Shown: positions 36,650 through 45,184 of the stretch, piece by piece
How positions within the stretch are numbered: position 1 is the stretch's first letter
Layout of the letters: the number at the start of each line of letters is the position of its first letter
Assembly: GCF_000801335.2 (NCBI RefSeq)
Contig: NZ_JSEH01000004.1
Location: forward strand, 62,001-126,000
Length of the DNA: 64,000 bases
Direction of reading: 5' to 3'
DNA from: Desulfovibrio sp. TomC
GTDB taxonomy: Bacteria > Desulfobacterota > Desulfovibrionia > Desulfovibrionales > Desulfovibrionaceae
Translations under genes and position numbers: made by a program
The notes under the pieces: model-generated
The model's database searches: none
Told to the model about the DNA's origin: nothing
The model's input: the letters and a program-made list of their open reading frames with translations, nothing else

Positions 36650-36760
36650 GCCTCCGGCGGCCAAAGGGCAGTGCCCTTTGGAAACCCGCCTGGGGGAGTT
36701 TTCTTTGACAGGGTTCGCGGCCAAGTCGATGGGCGGAAGTTGCGCAGGAAAAGACGGGAT
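36650..36760. repeat. Composite dispersed repeat (long form), inverted copy
   Basis: Reads CCTCCGGCGGCCAAAGGGCA-TGCCCTTTGGAAACCCGCC and continues to CGCAGGAAAAGACGGGA. It is the reverse complement relative of 16741-16865. It lies upstream of the LytTR gene. It differs from the G-run/C-run units by using an AAAGGGCA/TGCCCTTT palindrome. Confidence 0.75.
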
Positions 36761-36851
36761 GCGGCCGGGCCGTGAACTGCTGTTTGCGTGCAACGGGACG
36801 CACCTTTGCTCTGGGCAGGCGTCACCCCCCATGCCTTTCAGGTGGGATTCC

Positions 36852-36890
36852 TAAGGGGTCATCCCTTTGGCCGCCGGAGGCCTCTTCTGC
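36852..36890. repeat. Dispersed repeat module, truncated
   Basis: AAGGGGTCATCCCTTTGGCCGCCGGAGGCCTCTTCTGCC: one palindrome (AAGGG-x-CCCTT) with the conserved CCGCCGGAGGC module, directly at the 3' end of the CDF gene on the minus strand. Confidence 0.65.
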
Positions 36891-36892
36891 CT

Positions 36893-37909
36893 TCAATCAC
36901 CGCGCAGCGGGGTGCAGGCGGTGTCCGGGGACCACAGCGGCGAGACCTCGGACGTATGGCTGCGCAGATCGCAGGGGTCGGCGTCGCAGGCCGGGCAGCA
37001 GTCTTCGGCGCAGGGATCGGCGTGGATCATGACGTCGGCTTCGGGACCGAGATGGTCGCGCAGGAGTTTCTCAAGGGCTTCCACCTGTTCGTGGGCCACG
37101 GCCAGGGTCATGTCCCGGGGCAGGATGAGGTGCAGGTCGATGTGCACGGAGCGGCCGGACTTGAAGGCCCGCAGCCGGTGGACGTTGATCCAGGCGGGAT
37201 GGCGATTGTCTCGCAACAGGTCGCAGATGCCGGCCAAAAGGGCCGGATCGGATTCGTTCATGAAGCCGGCCACGGACTGGCGAATAAGCCCGATGCCGGT
37301 CCAGGCGATGTTGGCTCCGACCAGACAGGCGATGGTGCCGTCGAGCCACAGCCAGCCGGTCAGCATGACCAGCGCCAGGGCGAGGAGCACCCCGCCCGAA
37401 GTCCAGACGTCGGTAAGCACATGCCGGCCGTCAGCGACCAGGGTCAGGGAGCCGGACCGGCGGCCCTGGCGCAACAGGAGCAGCCCCAGCCACAGGTTGA
37501 CGCCGCTGGCCGCGACCAGAAGCAGGATGCCTGCGCCGAGGTTGGGAAGCGCTTGGGGATGGAGGATCTTATCCCAGGATTCCCAGATGATGGCGGCAGA
37601 GGCCAGCAGGATGAGCAGTCCCTCGATGCCGGCGGCGTAGTATTCGACGTTGCCGTGGCCATACGGGTGGCGCTTGTCCGGCGGCGCTGCGGCAACCGTC
37701 ACGCTAAAGACGGCGAAGGCCGCCGCCACGACGTTGATAATGGATTCCATGGCGTCGGACAGGATGGCGGCCGAGCCGGTGAGCAACCATGCCAGCATTT
37801 TGATGGCAAGCAGGCCGATGGCCACAGCCAGGGAGAGTCGGGCTGCCCGGATTTCGGGCGAGACGGCCGTGCGGGAAAAGAGTTCCATGGGCATTGGTAC
37901 TAGCGTCAT
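36893..37909 (-). CDS. Cation diffusion facilitator (CDF) metal exporter with Cys-rich tail
   Basis: About 338 residues with six membrane spans (about 20-215), metal-site motifs LSDAMESIINVVA and HPYGHGNVEYYAAG in the first half and DGRHVLTDVWTSGG in the second, and a cytoplasmic CDF dimerisation domain (VHIDLHLILP). The C-terminus carries five cysteines in CAEDCCPACDADPC plus a His, an extra likely metal-binding tail. The family exports Zn, Fe, Co, Cd or Mn. The start may be ATG 37909, 37894 or 37888. Confidence 0.9.
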   Translation of the reverse strand: MTLVPMPMELFSRTAVSPEIRAARLSLAVAIGLLAIKMLAWLLTGSAAILSDAMESIINVVAAAFAVFSVTVAAAPPDKRHPYGHGNVEYYAAGIEGLLILLASAAIIWESWDKILHPQALPNLGAGILLLVAASGVNLWLGLLLLRQGRRSGSLTLVADGRHVLTDVWTSGGVLLALALVMLTGWLWLDGTIACLVGANIAWTGIGLIRQSVAGFMNESDPALLAGICDLLRDNRHPAWINVHRLRAFKSGRSVHIDLHLILPRDMTLAVAHEQVEALEKLLRDHLGPEADVMIHADPCAEDCCPACDADPCDLRSHTSEVSPLWSPDTACTPLRGD

Positions 37910-37992
37910 GGTTTGGCCTTGTCTACACGGCCATTCGCCTCCAGCCGCGTCCAACCCTTGACGGCAACCGCCCCAATGGACACAAGGAGCGG

Positions 37993-38784
37993 ATGCCAGC
38001 AGCCATCAATCCCGCTCTGTTTCCCTATGCGTTTCCGGCCGCCGCGGCCGTACTCGGGCTCTTTCTCGGCAGCTTTTATTCGGTGTGCGTCTCGCGCGGC
38101 ATCGAAGAAACCTCCATTGTTTCGCCGCCCTCGCACTGCCCGGCCTGCGGCCACAGGCTGCGGCCCTGGGAACTGATCCCGCTTGTCAGCTGGCTGGCCC
38201 TGGGCGGGCGATGCTCGAGCTGCCGCCAGCGCATATCCATGCTCTATCCGCTCATTGAACTGACGTCGGCCCTGGTGGCCGCCCTGCTCGCGGCCCGCTT
38301 CGGCCCGACGTGGTGGTTCGTCGGCCATCTGGCCCTGGGCGGGCTTTTCATCGTGGCCTCGGGCATTGATTTTCAGGTCTATCTGCTGCCCAATTATCTG
38401 ACCTATCCGGCTGCGGTCCTGGGCATTGCCCTGGGTGCGCTGGACCCGGCCATCGGCCCGGTCCTGGCTGGCGTGGGGGCGGTTGTCGGATGTGGCGTGT
38501 TCTGGCTCCTGGCTGCCGCCTACCGCACGGCCAAGGGCGTGGACGGCCTGGGCGGCGGCGACGTCAAGCTCATGCTGGCCATCGGCGGCGCGGTCGGGGG
38601 CCTTGGGCTGCCGTATGCAGTGCTGCTCGGCAGTCTGGCCGCTTTGCTTGCCAGCCCTTTCTATATTTTCGGCCGGGGCCGGGGCCGCCAGATGCCCATT
38701 CCCTTCGGGCCGTTTTTGTGTTTTGGCGGCATGGTGCAGATCCTTTACGGACATGCGATTTTTGCCCTGCTGGCCGGTCGTTGA
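37993..38784 (+). CDS. pilD: Type IV prepilin peptidase (A24)
   Basis: A 263-residue membrane protein. It has an N-terminal methylase-type domain with the zinc pair HCPACGHRLRP and CSSCRQRIS, then the aspartyl-protease membrane domain with active-site Asp in ASGIDFQVYLLPN and GLGGGDVKLML. It cleaves and methylates type IV pilins or type II secretion pseudopilins. AAGGAGCGG precedes the ATG. No pilus genes are adjacent. It is divergent from the CDF gene. Confidence 0.93.
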   Translation: MPAAINPALFPYAFPAAAAVLGLFLGSFYSVCVSRGIEETSIVSPPSHCPACGHRLRPWELIPLVSWLALGGRCSSCRQRISMLYPLIELTSALVAALLAARFGPTWWFVGHLALGGLFIVASGIDFQVYLLPNYLTYPAAVLGIALGALDPAIGPVLAGVGAVVGCGVFWLLAAAYRTAKGVDGLGGGDVKLMLAIGGAVGGLGLPYAVLLGSLAALLASPFYIFGRGRGRQMPIPFGPFLCFGGMVQILYGHAIFALLAGR

Positions 38785-38905
38785 TTTCATAAATCTGCAC
38801 CCGGGACGCCGGGCCGCAAAGGCCGGGCTGGCGTCCCTTGGCGGGCTCATGGTACACGGGACCATGCCTGTCGCGTGCATCCCACGCCACACCCCGGAGG
38901 TCGCC

Positions 38906-39241
38906 ATGCCGCGTCGCATCGCCTGCCTGACAGCGCTCCTGGCTTTTTGCCTGCTGGCTGCTTGCACCCCCCAGAAACCCTATTCGGATTCGATGTTCTA
39001 CGGCAACTGCATCTTCCCGTTTGGCCCCGACCCCTGTGATTCGGACATGGACATCTGCCAGGCCTTCCGGGAGGTGTTCATCTCGACCTATCCGGATGCA
39101 GTGAGCTGCCGGACTGCCTGCAACAAGGTCTTTGTGCAGCAGGGCAACATCTACCTTGGCCGCAATTGTTTTTACATGATCGATCATGGCGGCAACCTCT
39201 GCGCCCAGCAGTGCGACCGGCTGTATCCAAAGCAAAAATGA
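38906..39241 (+). CDS. Cysteine-rich small lipoprotein
   Basis: A 111-residue protein with signal peptide MPRRIACLTALLAFCLLAAC and lipobox cysteine at 20. The mature part has about ten cysteines (CIFPFGPDPC, ICQAF, SCRTAC, NCFYM, LCAQQC). CGGAGG lies before the ATG. Length and part of the Cys spacing (FREVFISTYPDAVSCRTAC) parallel the lipoprotein at 25411, so the two may be distant paralogues. It stands alone between the peptidase and the lipid transporter; function unknown. Confidence 0.78.
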   Translation: MPRRIACLTALLAFCLLAACTPQKPYSDSMFYGNCIFPFGPDPCDSDMDICQAFREVFISTYPDAVSCRTACNKVFVQQGNIYLGRNCFYMIDHGGNLCAQQCDRLYPKQK

Positions 39242-39347
39242 CGCTTGGCAAGAGGGCCGGGCAGGGGCATTGTGCCGCTGATCCGGCCCGACGCCGGCAG
39301 ACCAGCCAGGAAACCGGAAATCCCATGCCCCAAGGTCCCATACGTTC

Positions 39348-40502
39348 ATGACCCGCCCAGCTCAAACGCCCAGGGCCGATGCTCCCACGCGCGCCATTGC
39401 CGTGGCCGACGGCGTCGTCACCCTGACCTTCGCCGGCTCCTGGCGCATGGACCGGACCCTGCCCGGCATCGAGCCGGTGGTCCAGGCCCTGGCCGTCTCT
39501 CCGGTCCCCAAGGCCCTGGCCTTCGCCAGTTCCGGGGTGACCGGCTGGGACAGCCTGTTTCTCACCCAGTGCCGGGCCATCCTGGCCCTGGCCCACGAGC
39601 GGGGCGTGCCCGCCGATCTGGCCGGACTGCCCGACGGCGTGACCAGCCTGCTGGCCCTGGCCGAGAAAGTGCCCGAACGCCAGGGCGCCGCCCGCAAATC
39701 CGTCCACAGTCCCTTTCTCGACCGTATGGCCGACATTGGCCTAGGCGCGGTCCAGGCCGTCCGCAATCTTCTGGACTTCATGGGCGACATCACCCTGGCC
39801 GGGGTGGCCCTGGCCCGGGGCAAGGCCGTTTTCCAGCGTTCCCAGCTGGTCACGCTCATGTACCAGGCCAGCATCGACGCCCTGGGCATCGTCTCGCTCA
39901 TAAGCTTCCTGGTGGGTCTCATCCTGGCCTTTGTCGGGGCCATTCAGCTGAGCCAGTTCGGGGCGCAAATCTACGTTTCCACCATCGTCGGCATCGCCAT
40001 GGTCCGGGTCATGGGAGCGATCATGACCGGCATCATCATGGCCGGACGCACCGGAGCGGCCTATGCTGCCGAACTCGGCACCATGCAGGTCAACGAAGAG
40101 ATCGACGCGCTTAAAACCTTCGGTTTTTCGCCGACCCAGTTCCTGGTGCTGCCGCGGCTGATCGCCCTGGTCATCATGATGCCGCTGTTGTGCATCTACG
40201 CCGATCTCATGGGCGTCATGGGCGGTTTCGTGGTCGGGGTGTTCATGCTCAAGATCAACCCCATCCAATACCTGACCCATACCTGGCAGTCCGTGCCCCT
40301 GGCCAACTTCTGGATCGGACTGGTCCACAGCACGGTGTTCGGCGTCCTGGTGGCCATGGCCGGCTGCTACCGGGGAATACGCTGCGGCCGAAGCGCCCTT
40401 GGCGTGGGACAGGCCGCCACCTCGGCCGTGGTGACCGGCATTTTGGCCATCGTCATCGCCACGGCCATCCTCACCGTGGCCTGCAACATCATCGGCGTGT
40501 GA
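39348..40502 (+). CDS. mlaE: MlaE-family lipid ABC transporter permease with N-terminal STAS domain
   Basis: A 384-residue protein. The first about 105 residues form a STAS-like domain (VTLTFAGSWRMD, ALAFASSGVTGWDS). The permease follows, with five spans and the family signatures GRTGAAYAAELGTMQVNEEI and GMAHSTVFG-like HSTVFGVLVA. In E. coli the STAS part is a separate protein (MlaB), so here it is fused. First gene of a permease-ATPase-MCE-lipoprotein unit that moves phospholipid between the membranes. The start at 39348 lacks a strong ribosome site. Confidence 0.92.
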   Translation: MTRPAQTPRADAPTRAIAVADGVVTLTFAGSWRMDRTLPGIEPVVQALAVSPVPKALAFASSGVTGWDSLFLTQCRAILALAHERGVPADLAGLPDGVTSLLALAEKVPERQGAARKSVHSPFLDRMADIGLGAVQAVRNLLDFMGDITLAGVALARGKAVFQRSQLVTLMYQASIDALGIVSLISFLVGLILAFVGAIQLSQFGAQIYVSTIVGIAMVRVMGAIMTGIIMAGRTGAAYAAELGTMQVNEEIDALKTFGFSPTQFLVLPRLIALVIMMPLLCIYADLMGVMGGFVVGVFMLKINPIQYLTHTWQSVPLANFWIGLVHSTVFGVLVAMAGCYRGIRCGRSALGVGQAATSAVVTGILAIVIATAILTVACNIIGV

Positions 40503-40509
40503 GGCCTTT

Positions 40510-41310
40510 GTGAACACTGCCCCAAAAATTGCCGACACCGCCGCGCCGCTTGCTCCTGCCAGCGCTCCCCCGGCGATAGAAGTCCAGCACCTGACGATCG
40601 CCTACGGGGATTTCGTCATCATGCGCGACCTCAATTTCACCGTGCGCCAGGGGGATGTCTTTATCATCATGGGCGGCAGCGGCTGCGGCAAGTCCACGCT
40701 CTTGCGCGTGCTGATCGGACTCAAGGAGCCGGCTGCCGGCAAGGTCGTCTACCGGGAAGGCAGCCTGTGGGACGCCACGACGGAAACCCGCGCCGCCATT
40801 TCCCGGCGCACCGGCATTCTCTACCAATCCGGGGCGCTTTTCAGCTCCATGACCCTGGCTGAGAACATCTCCCTGCCCCTGTCCCAGTACACCGCCCTGA
40901 CCCGCCGCCAGATCCGGGAAGTGGTCTCGCTCAAGCTTGCGCTGGTGGGACTGGCCGGGTTCGAGGACTTCTATCCCTCGGAAATAAGCGGCGGCATGTG
41001 CAAGCGGGCCGGACTGGCCAGGGCCATGGCCCTGGACCCGGACATCCTTTTTTTCGACGAACCCTCGGCCGGACTTGACCCGGTCAGCGCGCATCTTCTG
41101 GACGAACTGATCCTGGAGCTGCGTGAAAGCCTCAAGGCCACCTTTGTGGTCGTTACCCACGAATTGGCCAGTATTTTTGCCATCGGCAACAACTCCGTCT
41201 ACCTTGACGTCGAGACGCGGACCATGACCGCCAGCGGCGATCCCAACACGCTGCTGGCCGAATCCACCGATCCCAAGCTTCGCCGGTTCCTCACCCGGGG
41301 AAAAGAATAG
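40510..41310 (+). CDS. mlaF: MlaF-family ABC transporter ATPase
   Basis: A 266-residue ATPase with Walker A GGSGCGKST, signature SGGMCKRAGLARAMA, Walker B DILFFDEPSAGLDP and the switch His in VVTHELAS. The start is GTG at 40510, 7 bases after the permease stop, with GAGG overlapping that stop. It powers the MlaE permease. Confidence 0.95.
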   Translation: MNTAPKIADTAAPLAPASAPPAIEVQHLTIAYGDFVIMRDLNFTVRQGDVFIIMGGSGCGKSTLLRVLIGLKEPAAGKVVYREGSLWDATTETRAAISRRTGILYQSGALFSSMTLAENISLPLSQYTALTRRQIREVVSLKLALVGLAGFEDFYPSEISGGMCKRAGLARAMALDPDILFFDEPSAGLDPVSAHLLDELILELRESLKATFVVVTHELASIFAIGNNSVYLDVETRTMTASGDPNTLLAESTDPKLRRFLTRGKE

Positions 41311-41327
41311 GAAAAGGACCTACCACC

Positions 41328-42341
41328 ATGAGCGGCAAAGCCAACAAGACCATGATCGGGCTTTTCGTGCTGGGAGCTTTGGCTCTGGCCCTGGGGGGCA
41401 TCGTCGCCCTGGGCTCGGGGTTGCTTTTCACCAAGAAATTTTCCTGCATCATGTATTTCCCCAATTCCGTTTCGGGGCTGGAAATCGGTGCGCCGCTGTT
41501 GTTCCGGGGCGTGCCCATCGGCTCGGTCAAGGACATCAGCATCGAGGCCGACGCCAGCCGGCTGCACTTCTTTATCCCGGTGGTGGTGGAAATCCTCGGC
41601 AACAAAATCAAGCTGGCCCCGAGCGAAAGCGGGAAAAAAGGCGCTGAGACATTGGTCCAGGCCCGCAAGGAAACCCCCGGCGACCTGCTGACCCAGCTTA
41701 TCGAGAAAGGGCTGCGCGCCCAGCTCGTCACCCAGAGTTTTGTCACCGGCCAGTTGGCCGTCTCCCTCGACCTCATGCCCGATACCCCGGTCCGTCTGGT
41801 CGGCGGCGCGCCTTTGCCCGAGATTCCCACCGTGCCCTCGACCTTTGAAAAACTGACCGAGACCATCAAGCAACTGCCGCTCCAGGAACTGGTCAACCGC
41901 CTGATTGGTGCGGTCACCGGCATCGAAACCCTGGTCAATTCCCCTGAATTGACCAAGATGCCCAGTAAAATCGATACCGTACTCACCAACGGCAACGATT
42001 TGATGCTCGAACTGCGCAGCAAGGTCGGGCCGCTGACCAAGAACCTCGACGAGGCGGTCAACAGCTTCACCGAGCTGGCCAAGCATCTCGACCACCGTAC
42101 CGACGGCCTGAGCGCCTCGGCCAAGACCGCCATGGACTCCTTTGACGCCACGCTCAAGGAAAGTCGGGCCGCCATCGGCAAGTTCCAGAAAATCGTCAAC
42201 AGCGATTCACCGACCGTCACCGACCTCAACCGGGCGTTGGGAGAGATTGCCAATGCCGCCCGGTCCATCCGCGAACTGGCCAATTTCCTTGAGCGCCACC
42301 CCGAGGCGCTCATCCAGGGCAAGGGAGGCCCTCATAAATGA
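41328..42341 (+). CDS. mlaD: MlaD/MCE-domain substrate-binding protein
   Basis: A 337-residue protein with one N-terminal anchor (about 8-30), a MCE domain (about 36-120, FPNSVSGLEIGAPLLFRGV) and a long helical C-terminal region that could form a needle-like or shaft structure. It should carry lipid across the periplasm. It ends in ATGA overlap with the next gene. Confidence 0.93.
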   Translation: MSGKANKTMIGLFVLGALALALGGIVALGSGLLFTKKFSCIMYFPNSVSGLEIGAPLLFRGVPIGSVKDISIEADASRLHFFIPVVVEILGNKIKLAPSESGKKGAETLVQARKETPGDLLTQLIEKGLRAQLVTQSFVTGQLAVSLDLMPDTPVRLVGGAPLPEIPTVPSTFEKLTETIKQLPLQELVNRLIGAVTGIETLVNSPELTKMPSKIDTVLTNGNDLMLELRSKVGPLTKNLDEAVNSFTELAKHLDHRTDGLSASAKTAMDSFDATLKESRAAIGKFQKIVNSDSPTVTDLNRALGEIANAARSIRELANFLERHPEALIQGKGGPHK

Positions 42342-42937
42342 TCAGCAAACCCCGATCACTCGTCCTCCTGCTGGCCGGCGCGGCCTGCTGCCTGCCGCTT
42401 CTGGCCGGTTGCGGCAAATCCGCGCCCACCCACTTCTATTCCCTGAGCACGGCTGCGCCCAAGACCGACAAGACGCCCGACGGCCCGTGCGTGGCCGTGG
42501 GCATCGGCCCGGTGGACTTCCCGGCCTACCTGGACCGGTCCCAGATCGTCACCCGCATCGGGGAAAACCAGATGCATCTGGCCGAGTTCGAACAGTGGAT
42601 CGAAGTGCCCCATGACAATTTCCAGCGCGCCCTGACGGAAAATCTCAATCGGCTTATCTGCGCCAAGCCGCTGTATACCTACCCCTGGCCCGTCGGCGGC
42701 CATCCCGACCGGCAGGTCGTGATCCAGGTGGCGCGCTTCGACGGGACCCTTGGCCAGGAGGTCAAGCTCGGCGTCAGCTGGTCGATTCTCGATGCGGACA
42801 ACAAGGTGCTCGAGTGGCGCACCGCCGAATACCGCGAAACCGCCCAAGGACCGGACTATGCCGCCCTGGCCGCCGCCCAGAGCCGGCTGGTCGAACAGTT
42901 CGCCAAGGATGTGGCCGCCACCCTCGGCGCGAAATAG
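42338..42937 (+). CDS. PqiC/YmbA-type transport-associated lipoprotein
   Basis: A 199-residue outer-membrane lipoprotein: signal peptide with lipobox LLAGC, then the ABC-type auxiliary domain (HFYSLSTAAP, VGIGPVDFPAYLDRSQIVTR, FEQWIEVPHDNFQRAL). It overlaps the MCE gene by 4 bases. By analogy with PqiC it caps the MCE system at the outer membrane. Confidence 0.92.
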   Translation: MISKPRSLVLLLAGAACCLPLLAGCGKSAPTHFYSLSTAAPKTDKTPDGPCVAVGIGPVDFPAYLDRSQIVTRIGENQMHLAEFEQWIEVPHDNFQRALTENLNRLICAKPLYTYPWPVGGHPDRQVVIQVARFDGTLGQEVKLGVSWSILDADNKVLEWRTAEYRETAQGPDYAALAAAQSRLVEQFAKDVAATLGAK

Positions 42938-42952
42938 CCGCGCGTGGCCCGT

Positions 42953-42987
42953 CGGGGTCAGGAGAGGCAGCGCCGCTCCTGACCCCG
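42953..42987. terminator. Hairpin between convergent genes, probable terminator
   Basis: A 12 bp perfect stem (CGGGGTCAGGAG / CTCCTGACCCCG) with an 11-base loop, between the lipid-transport operon and rsgA. It has no clear T-run on either side. Confidence 0.6.
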
Positions 42988-43018
42988 CCGGCACGGCGAA
43001 GCCGCAGGGCGTGGTTTT

Positions 43019-44074
43019 TCAGCCCGCCATCCGTTTCTTTGTCGATTTCATGAACCTGCCGAAGGCCTTGTCCTTTTTCCGTTTGTCCAGGGCGGTCAGG
43101 GCCGCGTAGGCAGACTCCTTCTTGAGCTTTTGATAATTGGCAAAACGCTCTTCAGCCAGTTCCCCCCGTTCCCTTGCGGCTCTGACGGCACAGCCGGGTT
43201 CGCGCCCATGGCTGCAGTCGGCAAAGCGGCAAGAGGCGGCAAGGGCGGCAATGTCCTCGAAACCGCCATCGAGCGCCTCGGTTGCGTCGAGCAAGCCGAG
43301 TTCCCGCATCCCCGGGGTGTCAATCATCATCGCGCCCTGGCTCAACACGACGAGTTGCCGGCGCGTGGTCGTGTGAATGCCTTCGCCGGTGCTGCTGACG
43401 GTCTTTGTTTCAAAGGCTTCCCGACCCATGAGACGGTTGATGAGCGTGGTCTTCCCTACGCCCGACGAGCCCAGGAGACCGTATGTCTTTCCCGGGACGA
43501 GGGTTTGGCGCAGCGCCTCGCAGCCGGCTCCGGTGACGTTGCTGAGCGCAATCACCCGGGCTTTGGTCACGGAACCAAGGACGGCGATTTTATGCTCCAA
43601 GGCTTCCTGGCTGATCAGGTCAGTCTTGGTGAGGACGATAACCGGGGCAACGCCTCCTTCGGCCGCCATGACCAGATAGCGCTCCAATCGGCTTGGATTG
43701 AAGTCAAAATGGCATGACTGAACAAGGAAGGCGGTATCAATGTTGGCGGCGATCATCTGGATGGCGGCGGTTTCGCCGGGGGATTTGCGCCGCAGGAGCG
43801 TCTTTCGGGGGAACACCTGGTTGATGCGGGCTGCGGCAGCATTGTTGTAATACGCGACCGTCACCCAGTCGCCGACGCAGGGCAGTCCGCTTGGGTCTTG
43901 TACGGTAAAGGCGAATTTGCCGGAAAGCTCGGCCGGGATCTCCCGTGTTGCATCGTTGATGCGATAAGCTCCGCGGTCTACGGCGCAGATGCGGGCAACA
44001 CCGCAATCAGGCTGGATTGGCCCGTTGACGTGGGCCTGGAACCATTGGTCGAAACCGAGATCGTGTAATTCCAT
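43019..44074 (-). CDS. rsgA: Ribosome small-subunit GTPase RsgA
   Basis: A 351-residue circularly permuted GTPase: N-terminal OB fold (about 35-105), G4 motif VLTKTDL before G1 GLLGSSGVGKTTL, G3 in DTPGMRELGL, and the C-terminal zinc knuckle with CRFADCSHGREPGC. It checks 30S subunit maturation. A lysine-rich tail ends the protein. It is monocistronic and convergent to the lipid transporter. Confidence 0.95.
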   Translation of the reverse strand: MELHDLGFDQWFQAHVNGPIQPDCGVARICAVDRGAYRINDATREIPAELSGKFAFTVQDPSGLPCVGDWVTVAYYNNAAAARINQVFPRKTLLRRKSPGETAAIQMIAANIDTAFLVQSCHFDFNPSRLERYLVMAAEGGVAPVIVLTKTDLISQEALEHKIAVLGSVTKARVIALSNVTGAGCEALRQTLVPGKTYGLLGSSGVGKTTLINRLMGREAFETKTVSSTGEGIHTTTRRQLVVLSQGAMMIDTPGMRELGLLDATEALDGGFEDIAALAASCRFADCSHGREPGCAVRAARERGELAEERFANYQKLKKESAYAALTALDKRKKDKAFGRFMKSTKKRMAG

Positions 44075-44621
44075 GGGAGTACTCGCTCAGGGGCACGCTA
44101 TTGCGGCAGGATGCCCCTGTGTATCGGCTGGTAGAGTGATCAAAGGGCGTGTCGGCCGCCATGTCCGAATGGCGTCGCTCCTCGGGCGTGGCGGCGTCCG
44201 CTGGCGGCCCGGCATGGACGAGTGTCAAGACCCGTCCCAGGCAACGCATGCGGTCAGCCCTCGTCTGGGAAAACGCCAAGGGAGTGGTTGCCGGAGGAGA
44301 GCAAAGAAAGACCGGCCCGAAGAAATCGGGCAGGCACGGTACGGGCGGAATCGATCGCCCCAAGGCGGGCGAGGCCCCCTTCAGGGAAGGAGGTTCAGGG
44401 CTTGGGGGCGCTTACCGGCCGCGGCTCTCGCCGGCAACCAGGGCAACAAGATCCAGTGTGGCGGTGTTCAAAAGAACTCCTCCAAAAAGGCGATTGGATG
44501 CGTGGTCCATACGAAAGCGGTGGCCAGACGTCAAGGACATCGGACCACCCGCGCCGTCTGCTGTTGACCCGCATGGGGGAAAAAGCCCCGGCCGCCGGCC
44601 TTCTCCCGTTCCCTCGCCTGT
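44075..44621. other. Intergenic region without a supported gene
   Basis: This lies between rsgA (start at 44074) and the end of hynD. Open frames exist on the plus strand, but none has a ribosome site, domain or coding-like composition. The hynD-side end carries a G/C hairpin with a T-run (44578-44606). The part next to rsgA should contain its promoter; I see no clear boxes. Confidence 0.5.
44578..44606 (-). terminator. Terminator of the hyn operon
   Basis: On the minus strand AAGGCCGGCGGCCGGGGC is followed by TTTTTCCCCC, 16 bases after the hynD stop. The stem (GGCC-x-GGCC type) has several alternative pairings. Confidence 0.5.
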
Positions 44622-45116
44622 TCAGACTTTGGGCGTTGCAGTGCCACCGGCATCGGCCAGTTCCTGAAGGGCGACGTCGAGCATGGCGGGAAGGCGCGCT
44701 GCCACTGTGGGGGAGAGCTCGACGCACATGTTTTTGAAATCAAAAGGCTCCATGCCGATGACCACGGTCTCGGGCCGTTTGCCGATCAGTTCGCAGTAGA
44801 TCAGGGTATCGACGAGGTCGGACTGGTGCATGGAGTCTTTGAAGGCCAGGGACTTGCGCAGATCGTCGCCGGTTAGGCGGTAGACGGTGCCCGGGACGTC
44901 GCCGCCGAGCACGGCGTCAAGGACGATGCAGTAATCGGAGTCCATGAGCGGCTGCATGAGGCGCATTCCCAGGTTGCCGCCGTCCATGAGGGTGACGTTG
45001 TCTGAGAAATCGTAGTGTTCGATCAGGTGTTCCACGGCGCGCACACCGACGCCTTCATCGGTGTAGAGGATGTTGCCGACGCCGAGGATGAGAATTTTTT
45101 GCGGTTCACCGGACAT
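44622..45116 (-). CDS. hynD: [NiFe]-hydrogenase maturation endopeptidase
   Basis: A 164-residue HyaD/HybD-family protease. ILGVGNILYTDEGVGVRAVE carries the conserved Glu, and VLDAVLGGDVPG carries the Asp that with a His (MHQSDL) binds the nickel of the precursor. It cuts the large subunit after the C-terminal His once nickel is in place. AAGGAG precedes the ATG at 45116. A terminator hairpin separates it from hynA. Confidence 0.93.
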   Translation of the reverse strand: MSGEPQKILILGVGNILYTDEGVGVRAVEHLIEHYDFSDNVTLMDGGNLGMRLMQPLMDSDYCIVLDAVLGGDVPGTVYRLTGDDLRKSLAFKDSMHQSDLVDTLIYCELIGKRPETVVIGMEPFDFKNMCVELSPTVAARLPAMLDVALQELADAGGTATPKV

Positions 45117-45128
45117 GGGCACTCCTTG

Positions 45129-45162
45129 AAAAAGGGAGAACCCGGCCGAGGCCGGGTTCTCC
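45129..45162 (-). terminator. Intrinsic terminator between hynA and hynD
   Basis: A 12 bp perfect stem (GGAGAACCCGGC / GCCGGGTTCTCC, loop CGAG in plus orientation), followed on the minus strand by CTTTTT. The T-run ends 12 bases before the hynD start, next to its ribosome site. Confidence 0.85.
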
Positions 45163-45184
45163 AACGATAGCGTTTGGAAGCGGG

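Noticed and set aside
44149-44667. A 172-codon plus-strand frame between rsgA and hynD
   Set aside because: It has no ribosome site, is Arg/Pro/Gly-rich like random GC-rich frames, and runs antisense into the end of hynD.
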